Shown here: positions 25,205 through 34,500 of the stretch, in pieces
Numbering within the stretch: position 1 is the stretch's first letter
How the letters are laid out: each line of letters starts with the position of its first letter
Translations under genes and position numbers: made by a program
Notes under the pieces: model-generated
Database searches by the model: none
The model's input: the letters and a program-made list of their open reading frames with translations, nothing else
What the model was told of the DNA's origin: nothing
NCBI RefSeq assembly: GCF_027409185.1
Contig: NC_084469.1
Span: 35,276,793-35,340,792 of the forward strand
DNA from: Cynocephalus volans
Lineage: Eukaryota; Chordata; Mammalia; Dermoptera; Cynocephalidae
DNA length: 64,000 nt
Direction of reading: 5' to 3'

Positions 25205-25264
25205 GAGGGGGGTGAAGCATGCTCGAGGCCCTGGGTTCAACCCCCACCATAAAAAAAAAAAAAA
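25205..25264 (+). repeat. tRNA-derived SINE fragment, Ala/ID-like
   Basis: A short piece reads catgctcgaggccctgggttc, then a B-box-like tail and an A-run of about 14. It resembles the 3' half of ID- or Vic-1-like SINEs and differs from the tRNA-Ile family elsewhere in the window. The fragment is too short for a firm call. Confidence 0.45.
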
Positions 25265-25454
25265 TTCCAAAGTGAAGAGGGAGAAGAAAATTGCAAGGAG
25301 AGGGGATCCAGCGATGTACTTTGGGATGAGGAAACAATAAAGCATTAGCAGTTTTTCCTAGACTCATGGCATTTGGGTACAAGGATATATGAAATACTGA
25401 TTTGTATTATGAGAGTGATCTACAAATAACAAATATTTAACCAATCTGGAAATG

Positions 25455-26560
25455 TGTTATTCTCACATATAATTCACATGATAAATCTAAACTTTTACCT
25501 AGCAATGGATAATAATGAAGAAGGGATGGTTTGGGCAAAGGACATTAATAGACATTTCTCCAAAGATGATATACAAATGGCCAATAAGCAAATGAAAAGA
25601 CAGTGGACATTACTATTCATTAGGGAAATGCAAATCAAAAACACAAGGAAATATCACTTCACGCCCTTTAGAATGGCTGCTATCAAATAAACGGAAAATA
25701 ACAAACGTTGGTGTGGATGTGGAGAAATTGGAACCCTCATGCACTGCTGGTGGGAGTGTAAAATGGTGCAGCCACTGTGAAAAACAGTGTGGCAGTTCTT
25801 CAAAAATTTAAGCATTAAAATAAAAAGCATAAGCACAAGAATAAAAAAACAAAGAAAAATAAACAAAAATTTTTAAAAAACCCAAAACATAGAGTTACTT
25901 TATGATCCAGCAACTCTACTACTAGGGATATACCCAAGAGAATTGAAAGGGACTAGAACAGATATTTGTACAGCAACATTCATAGCCGCGTTATTCAGAG
26001 TAGCCAAAAGGTGGAAGCAACTCAAGTGTCCATCTATAGATGAATGTATAACAAAACGTGGTATGTGCATGCAGTGAAATACTATTCAGCCTTGAACAGG
26101 AATGAAATTTGACTTGCTACAATACAGGTGAACCTTGAAAATATTATGCTAAGTGAAATAAGCCAAACACAAAAGGACACATATTATAGGATTTCACTGG
26201 AAGAGTCAAATTCATAAAGAAAGTAAAATGAAGGTTACAAGGTTCTGGTGAGGGGGAAATGGAGAGTTACTGTTTAATGGGTACAGAATTGCAGTTTGGA
26301 ATGATGCGAACATTCTGGACATAGATGGTGGTGATGGTTGCACAATAATATGATTTTTTTTTTTTTTCTGGTCAACTGGCCAGAAAGGGGATCCAAATGG
26401 GGATCCGAACCCTTGACCTTGGTGTTATCACACCACACTCCAACTGACTGAGCCAACCAGCCAGCCCAGTGAATGTATTTAATTCCACTGAATTGTACAT
26501 TTGAAAACTATCAAAATGGTAAATTATTTACCACAATTCAAAGAAAAGATTGGATGGCTT
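25455..26560 (+). repeat. LINE-1 3' end (ORF2 end plus 3' UTR), split by a SINE
   Basis: Sense orientation. It has the L1 ORF2 tail wording (ggaaatatcacttcacgccc, cactgctggtgggagtgtaa), then the 3' UTR wording (gaaatactattcagccttga, aagtgaaataagccaaacac, cactgaattgtacatttgaa). A tRNA SINE interrupts it at 26353-26467. Confidence 0.8.
26353..26467 (-). repeat. tRNA-Ile-derived SINE, monomer, nested in LINE-1 3' UTR
   Basis: T-run at 26353-26366, then the antisense tRNA-like body ending in ccaaccagccagccc. On the minus strand it starts GGGCTGGCTGGTTGGCTCAG. Confidence 0.85.
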
Positions 26561-27959
26561 ATAAAATCCAAACTTTTTACCCAGAAACAATATATTCTAT
26601 AGCCATATGTTCTCCTTTCTCTGAGGACAGAAATGACAATTTCTTTGAAGTTTTTTCTGCTCCCTGTATTGTCTGTTTCCACCAAGTTTGTTTGTTTGTT
26701 TGCTTGTTTTGGTTCTCATCTTTTAGAGAGAAATCTTCCTTGATGATCCAGTGACCCCTGGCAAGAAAAGTTGATCGGAAACTATGTAAACAAAGCTTGT
26801 CAACTGATAGGCTTAGCTTGGCAGGGCCATTTCATTGGGGGACCCCCAAATGACACTTGGGCTGGTCGGTCCCTCTAGAGACAAATCCTCCAGTCTTGCC
26901 AGCATGTGGCAATGGTAGAAACTTGGCTGCCAACATACTTAGAGCCATACAGGGAAAGGGCTTAGTTGAGGCTCCCAGTGTCCTATATGCAGACTCACAC
27001 CTGATGCTCCAATTTTAAATTTGGTGTCCCACCCTTAGCTTTTGCTTGTGTCCCTAATTCTAGACTTCCTCCAGTTCAATCGCTCTAGAAAATAAATCTC
27101 CCATTGGGAAAGAATCCTCTCTTGAGGTGCAGAAGGGTATCTGGTGGAGGAAGAGGGAGGTCCTAATTGTATCTAACTAAAACTTCCATCAGATCACATC
27201 CTGTTTTCAGTGTCACTGGCACCCCAAGCTCAGAGGTGTTTGTCTCCCAGTTTCTAAGACTTTGGAGGGTTTTGAGGTGGGAATTGACCTACTTCTGGGC
27301 TTCTACCTTTCTCCTGTTTGTTAACTCAGTCGCTATCATCTCCATACGCATTTTCTGTCCTTGTAGGCTTATGCTTTAAAGCTGGTATTCTAGTGGGGAT
27401 TCAGGAGGGCAGAGGTAAAGGGGTGTGTGTGTGTATATTTAGCTGGAATTCTATCCCTAGTCACTCTTCAACCCACTCCAACCTGGCGTCTGCCGCCATC
27501 ACACCACTGAAACTGCTCTGGGCAGGTTTGCCAGATCGACAGTGGGATTCTGTCGTGTGCTGGGCTTGGTTGCACAGAAATGGGTTGGTTCAATCATGTC
27601 CATCGTTTGGTGGCACGAACTCAAAGATATCCTTGTTGGGAGGTGAAGTGATCATTTCTCTGTCTTCCTTTTGTTCAGTTTCTAAGCAACATGTGACACA
27701 ATTGACCGATCTCTTCTTGACTTTCTTGACCCTCTCCTCCCCTTGCTCACTGACTAATCTTTGCCACTTCCATCTCCTTTGCATGACTTCCAAATATCAG
27801 AGGACCTCGGGGCACAGCTTGCTCCCCTTCTCTTCTCCACCTACGTTCTCTGTTCAGTGATCTCCACCGGCCTATATGGCTTAGATGCACCCGTGTGCAG
27901 GGGACTCCCAGGTGTACACACTCCAGCCTATGCTTGGAAGTGGTTTCTCCACTTGGATG
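26561..27959. other. intergenic, no gene seen
   Basis: No recognisable exon or repeat family beyond low-complexity stretches. Confidence 0.4.
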
Positions 27960-28436
27960 TCTAGTGGGCATCTCAGACTTAGCATTTCCAGAGTGGACCC
28001 CCCAAATCTGTTATTCCTCCAAAGCCAAACTCTATAACTTCCCCTTGACAGTTCTCCCCCTCCCTGACTGCATCCCTGCTTTTCCCTCCTCCAAGAAACC
28101 AATCTCTTCCAACTCCAGGGCCTTTGCACTGACAGTTCCCTTTGCACAAAACTGTCTTCCCCAGATGTACTGCTTCTCAGTCTCAGCTCACATATCCCCT
28201 CCTCTGAGCTTCTGAGGGCTTTCCTCCCACCCCACTTCTCACTCCCTCACATCAGCCTGTTTCGCTGTGTTCATAGCACTCATAATCATCTGAAAATATA
28301 TCATATATTTGTTTACTTATTATTTTCTCTCATGCTCAATTCTAATCTCCGTGAGGGCAAAGACTGGGCCTTGCCTGTGCTGCTACTCACACCACCTAAG
28401 ATAGTACGTGGCACAGAGTTGGTGCTCAGAATTATA
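27960..28436 (+). repeat. LINE-2 3' end
   Basis: It carries the L2 wording agggcctttgcactgacagt, then ttcatagcactcataatcat, tatatttgtttacttatt and tctccgtgagggcaaagact, all in consensus order. Confidence 0.75.
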
Positions 28437-28968
28437 GTACCCACCCCCCTTATCCGCGGTTTCACTTTCCGCCCTTTTCTTACCCCCACCCCCGTCAGCC
28501 GAGGTCCAAAAATATTAAATAAAAAATTCCAGAAATAAAAAACTTGTGAGTTTTAAATTGCCCCCAGTTCTGAGTAGCATGAAATCTCTCGCTGTCCCCT
28601 CTGTCCTGCCCTGGACGGAATCATCCCTTTGTCCAGCGTATCCACCCTGTATCCGCTGCCTGCGCGTTGTTCACTTAGCAGCTGTCTCCCTTGTCAGATC
28701 GACTGCTCGGTATCGCAGTGCTGATTTTACTTATTAACCTCTATTTTACTAAATAACGGCCCCAAAGAGCAAGAATAGTGATGCTGGCATATTGTTATAA
28801 TTGTTCTTTTATTATTAGTTGTTGTTAATCTATTACTGTGCCTAATTTATAAATTAAACTTTACTGTAGGTGTGTATGTTTGGGGAAAGCATAGTATATA
28901 CAGGGTTCCGTCCTATCGGGTTTCAGGCACCCACCGGGGGTCTCAGGACGTACCCCCTGCAGATAAAA
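28437..28968 (+). mobile_element. Tigger DNA transposon, internally deleted
   Basis: It starts ttatccgcggtttcactttc, passes through aaaatattaaataaaaaatt and tttgtccagcgtatccaccc, and ends with the reversed terminal wording ggcacccaccgggggtctca. Around 28760 the start of the pogo-type transposase is still readable (ggccccaaagagcaagaat, coding for a PKS/A-like N-terminus). The rest of the transposase is missing. Confidence 0.75.
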
Positions 28969-29059
28969 CGATGCATGCAGGCCAAGAAGAGCTGCAGGAA
29001 GTGGGCAGGTGGTGCTGCCTAGGCTTTTAAGACTAAGAAGGCACACAAACGTGGGGGGC

Positions 29060-29421
29060 GGCGCACATGCACCCCCCGACCCCGATGGGTCCCCACTCTG
29101 GCTCTCCGTCCGGGCACCATCACTGTAAGGTCCTGTTCCCTGAACCTCGGGAAGCCCAGTGCCTCTCCGTCCCAGCGCTGCCCCCTCCTCCGCCCACCCC
29201 CATCCGCATCCCTTCCAGCCCCTCAGCCCCGCGCCGCCCTGACCCTGAAGGGGGCTTGCCCGCCGGGTTGGCGCCGGGGCCCCCCGTGGGCACTCGGAGT
29301 CGTGGCAATAACCAGCCCTGCCTGCAGAGGGCCCGGCCGGGGGTGGGGGGGGCGCGGCTTGTCCCCGAGGACGAGCCACCGCGCTCCGCACACAGTAGAG
29401 AGCAAGACTCGCGCTGGCACC
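29060..29421 (+). promoter_or_regulatory. GC-rich upstream region of ALOX15B copy 1
   Basis: GC- and CpG-rich sequence runs directly up to the ATG at 29422, consistent with a promoter/5' UTR. I see no clear TATA box. Function is inferred from position alone. Confidence 0.35.
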
Positions 29422-30261
29422 ATGGGCGAGTGCAGGGTGAGGGTGTCCACCGGGGAGGCCTTCGGGGCTGGTACGTGGGACAAAGTGTCTGTCAGCATCG
29501 TGGGGACCCGGGGAGAGAGCCCGCCACTGCCCCTGGACCATCTCGGCAGGGAGTTCGCTGCGGGCGCTGTGAGTTTTTTGGGGGGTGGGGAGGGGTGGAG
29601 GGGGAGGAGGGAGCAGGAGGGACGGTCCTCCGCACCCTAAACCTCTCCCCCCAGGAGGAGGACTTCGAGGTGACGCTGCCCCAGGACGTGGGCCCGGTGC
29701 TGCTGCTGCTGCGCGTGCACAAGGCGCCCCCGGCGCTGCCGCGTCCTCTCGGGCCCCGGGCCCCCGACGCCTGGTTCTGCCGCTGGTTCCAGCTGGTGCC
29801 GCCGCGGGGCGCCCCCCTGCGCCTTCCCCTGCTACCAGTGGCTGGAGGGCGCGGGGAGCCTGGTGCTACGGCATGGGGCAGGTGAGGGGCAGTGGGGTGG
29901 GCTGGGGGGCAGGAGGGTCACGGGAGGGGGGCAGGGGACTGGTGCTGGGGGAAGGGCAAGGGGGGTGGAGAGGGGAGCAGGTGGGGCCACAGAGAGAAAC
30001 TGCACCTTTGGAGGGAGGGGCCTAGTAGGGGTGACGGTAGTGCAGGGGAAAGTGGCTGGTGCCAGAGGTCAGGGATTTGTCCCTTCCCGTCCCCACCCGC
30101 ATCCTCCCACAGCCAAGGTCTCCTGGGCAGACCACCACCCCAAGCTTCAGCAGCAGCGCCAGGAGGAGCTGCGGGCCAAGCAGGAGATATACCGGTGAGG
30201 AGGGGGCTACAGTAGGAGGGAGGGGTGGCCCAAGGGATGAGGGACAGCCTGAATGCCTCTG

Positions 30262-30425
30262 GTGAAGACGCAGCATCTGCATCATCCAGGAACCTGTTAG
30301 AAATGCAAATTCCCAGGCCCCCTCAGACCCACTAAATCGACATTGAGGGTGGGGAGCAGCGATTTGTGTTTTAACAAGTTTCCCAGATGATTCTGGTGCC
30401 CACTAAAGTTTGAAAAGCGCTGCTC
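30262..30425. repeat. MER5A-like fragment in ALOX15B intron 3
   Basis: hAT-Charlie wording: gttagaaatgcaaattccca, then tttgtgttttaacaagtttc and tgaaaagcgctgctctaa. Confidence 0.7.
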
Positions 30426-30848
30426 TAAATATCTTACCCTAGCGGTGTCTTCCTTGCCCTGGGGCTTTTTTACACATCAGCTTGTATCCTCCTGGAAATA
30501 GGGGCAGAACCAGAAATGCAGCACTCAAGTTGGAGGAAACACCCTCCAGGGGAGCAGGGTTGAGATGGGGGCTCTTTCTCTGCTCTGAGCTCAGTGCTGG
30601 AGGTCAGAGAGGAGAGCTGAGCCTTGGAGGCAGCCCTGGCAGAGGGTAGAGGTTGCAAAGGAGCTGGGGCTGCTGGTGAGGATTCCTGAGGCAGAAAGCT
30701 GGAACATCACTCAGGTGCAGTTTTTCCAAAGATCTTGGTCTGGCCAACTCAGTCTGAAGCCTGGGCTTCAGGCTTTTGCTCCCAGTCTCTGGGAACACAG
30801 CAGCTATAGGCTTATTTGGTTCCTGATGACTCTACATGTGTCATGAAT

Positions 30849-31031
30849 TACACCCCCAAGAAAACCATTGCACCAAATCTGCCAGCAACAGCCCCAGGAG
30901 AGGGAACAGATATTGAGGTCTACTGTGTCCATGGGGACACAGGGCCAGTCTAGGTCCTGCCTAAAATCTCACAGGCCGCTCTCCTGGGGCTGTGCTGGCA
31001 GATTTGGTGCAATGGTTTTCTTGGAAGTGTA
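30849..31031. repeat. imperfect inverted repeat, ~54-bp arms
   Basis: Arm 1 (30849-30903) contains aagaaaaccattgcaccaaa and gccagcaacagccccaggag. Arm 2 (30979-31031) is its reverse complement with one base missing and a few mismatches. The spacer is about 75 bp. It lies in intron 3 of ALOX15B copy 1. Confidence 0.85.
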
Positions 31032-31215
31032 AGGATCCTTATTTTTTTCTGCAAAAGAAACTAAGAATAGCAATCCCATTTCGGTTATTGGGAAAAATAA
31101 ATGAAAAAATGGTTAAGAATGCAGCTTGTCACTTGTCAAGCCCTGCTCAAGTGTGTGCTGTTACTGTCATTCATAGCATCTCTTGGTTAACTCTGCTCCA
31201 GCTCTCTCTGCCCTC

Positions 31216-31350
31216 AATCCTTAAAGTGAGGTCTCAGATCCACAGGATCAGCATCACCTGAGAGCTTGTTAGAAATGAGGCACTTGGGCCCACCCCGTAC
31301 CTACTAAGTCACAGTCTGCATTTTACCGAGTTCCCTAGGTGAATGTGTGT
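31216..31350. repeat. MER5A-like fragment in ALOX15B intron 3
   Basis: Wording ggatcagcatcacctgagag, cttgttagaaatgaggcact and taagtcacagtctgcatttt is typical of MER5A. Confidence 0.65.
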
Positions 31351-31455
31351 GCCAAGATCCCTGATACCACATTCAAGTCTGAGGCAAGGTTTGGCCACCA
31401 CCTGGTGGCAATGTATTTTCATTGCAAATTGTTCTTTGAAGTTGAATATTCAAAC

Positions 31456-31525
31456 CTGAAAGCAATTGTTGCTTCTTTTCTTTTTTGGTTTTTTTTTTTT
31501 TTTTTCTTTCTGAAAGCAATTGTTG
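31456..31525 (-). repeat. poly(T) tail-only retroinsertion with target-site duplication
   Basis: A 38-bp pyrimidine tract (31472-31509), A-rich on the minus strand, is flanked by a perfect 16-bp repeat, ctgaaagcaattgttg, at 31456-31471 and 31510-31525. No element body is left. Confidence 0.8.
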
Positions 31526-34500
31526 AATGAACTAAAGAATGAATGAATGAGAGGAAGACTGGCTGGGGTCCTCAGTTTGCAAGGATGTGATTTTATTGTT
31601 TCATCCAAAGATGTTGCTGTGTGGCTTGTGATAATAGGATTTAGAAATGCTTTAGGCCAGGGCAGAGTAAACTGCTGTGGCTTCCCCAAGCTGCGGAGGT
31701 TGCAGTGCCTCTCCATGGGATGCTGCCAAACGCAACTGAAATCTTTGGTGCAGCTGCTGCTTCAGGACAGCTTCCCCTTGGCAAGATGCATCTGTGTTAG
31801 TCAGGAATTTTGTGGTTGCAAGAACAAAAACCGAGTCCAACTAGTAGATAGAAAAAAGGGGAATTTGTCAGCAAGACACAGAGGTCCTGTACTTACATTA
31901 GTATAGCCAGATCTCACAGGACAGAAACCAAGATGACTCTCTGGTTCAGTTCCAATTGCAAATTCCCTATGAAGGACTCTGATTGGCCCAGCTCTGGTCA
32001 GGTGCTCAACCCTGGACCAGTCACCCATGACCAGGGGAGAAGTCTCACCATGGGAACATGGCAGCTCTGTTGCAGCCTTGTAGGTGGAGGGCAGGAATAG
32101 ATCCCAGGAAAGCCCGCACTTGAAGAAGGGGGCTAGCTCTGATCAGGGCACCCAAAGGGCCTGCCACTCCCTCCGCCCTAGTCAAGGGGCTCCCCAAGGT
32201 CTCTCACTGACCACCTTCCTGCTGCTCCCTCCAGATGGAAGACTTACATGCCAGGCTGGCCTCATTGCCTGGACGAGGTGACTGTGAAAGACCTGGACCT
32301 CAACATCAGATATTCCATAGCCAAGAACACCAACTTCTACCTATGAGGTGGCTCTGCATGAGGATGCCTGCTCTGTCCTGCCCCTGGGCCTCAGATGCCC
32401 TTCGACCCCTGCCTTCTGCCCTTCCCTACTCAGCACCCCCCTAACCAGTGACAGGGGTCACACAGCCCTACCCAGGCACAGCCTCCTGCCCACTACCAGT
32501 TCCCGCAGGGCAATGGCTCCTGAGGAGCAGAGTGACTACCTCAAGCCCTGAAGGGATAAGGCTGGCTGACAGAGGGTCTCCCAGGGCCTTTTGCCCCTTC
32601 CCACCCCTCACATCCTCTGGCAGGTTTGCAGAGCTGAAAATCAAGGGGCTGCAGGACCACAAGGGGCTCTGGAGGAGTCTGAAGGAGAAGAGAAGGATGT
32701 TCAACTTCCGGAAGACCCCGGCAGCTGGTGAGGAGCATGGGCTGGCACTTCTGACCTCTTCCCCAGGGCACCAGCTCCTGTGGCTGTCAGGAGTCTCAGA
32801 AAACCAAGCACCAATTCTCTGTGTGATCTGGGCAGGTGCCTGTCCTTTGCTAGACCTTCCCTTCCCTACAGAGACAAAAGAGCATGTGGACTAGGGGGAT
32901 CCCTGACCTTCTAAGGCCTTTTAATCCAGCAGACGTTATTGAGTTACTAGACATCAGACACTGGTCAGGATCCGTGGACAAAGTCCTTGTGCTCACCAGA
33001 CTCACAGTTGAGGGGGCCTATGGGTATTAACTAGACTCAAAATCAAATACTTTTTTCGCTTGTGCAGCATGTTCATTGACTCTGGTGAGTGTGTAAGAGG
33101 GCATCTGCCCTAGCCTGGAGGGGGCCCTGGAAAGCTCTTCCATGGGGTGATTTATGCTGAGACCTCGAAGTTGAGGAGGCCTTAGCAGGGCCAAGGATGG
33201 GGCATGGGGGCTGAGAGCATTTCAGGCTTGGAAGACAGCCAGTGTGAAGGCCCTGAAGAGGGACGGATTGGACACCTCTGGGGGTGAGAAAGAATGGGGC
33301 TGTGGCCAGAGCGTGTTGCACAAGGACGGAAGGTGAGAGAGGAAGCAGGCGGGCCTAGGGCCCAGGTGGTGCAGGACTGTGTAGACCATGGTGGGACTCA
33401 GGCCTTTCCTCAGTGTGGTGCGAGGCTATTGACTGGTTACCAGCTGGGGAATATGTGGACGGATGTGCTCCGTGGGGGTGGGTTGTTAGGGGCAAGAGTG
33501 GAAACAGAAGAATCAGGTGTGAGGCTGTGACCATGGTCAGCAGAGGATGGCGGCCTCAGTAAGGCGGTGGCTATAGAGTGGAGTGGACAAGTGGACCAAG
33601 AGGTCTCAGGATGAAGAATCAATGAGACTTGATGGGATGGGGTGGGCGGGGCTTCGAAGAGAGTTCCCCAGGCTCAGCCATGGGTGCCGGGTGGATGGAG
33701 TTGCCATTCCCTAGGATGCCAGACAGTGGGAGAGGCCAAAGCTGGAGGAAGAGCTGGTTTGGTCTCTGATATGTTGCATTATGAGTCATCCAAGGGGGTG
33801 TCAGGGCTGTTTGGTAAATGGGCAGTGTCTCAAGCCAAGGGGCCGGGAGAGGTCCCCCCAAGAAAGGTATGGTGTGCCCAGGATGGACCTAGGAGGAAAC
33901 CACCGTGAAGGTCAGGAGGAGATCTGTGGGGGCTAGAGTGACCCAGTCCCCATGTCCCCACCCCTCCTCAGAGTACGTGTTTGAGCACTGGCAGGAGGAC
34001 GCCTTCTTCGCCTCTCAGTTCCTGAATGGCCTCAACCCTGTCCTGATCTGCCGCTGTCGCTGCCTCCCAAAGCACTTCCCGGTCACGGATGCCATGGTGG
34101 CCCCAGTGCTGGGCCCTGGGACCAGTGTGCAGGCTGAGCTGGAGGTGAAGGGCCCAGGGTTCCAGGCTCTGCATAGCCCCATCTCAGTGCCTTCAGGCCC
34201 AGCCCCTGCTGGAGAGGGAGGGTACACTCACATTTGTTAGGGACCTACTGTGTGCTGTGTGCCAAACAGGACACTTCTGTCCCAGCCCTGAATCCTCTCC
34301 CTCTGCAATCCCCCAATCCTTTAGAAAGCCAGGTGGCAGCTCCAACTCCCCTTTCTTCTCCCGCAGAGGGGCTCCCTGTTCTTGGTAGATCATGGCATCC
34401 TCTCTGGCGTCCGTACCAATGTCATTAATGGGAAGCCTCAGTTCTCTGCAGCACCAATGACCTTGCTGTACCAGAGCCCAGGGGCTGGGCATCTGCTGCC

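Noticed and set aside
29067-29885. A 272-codon plus-strand frame overlapping ALOX15B exons 1-2
   Set aside because: It runs through intron 1, with exon 1 in a different frame. It is GC-driven openness. The exon 2 part is real only as lipoxygenase exon 2.
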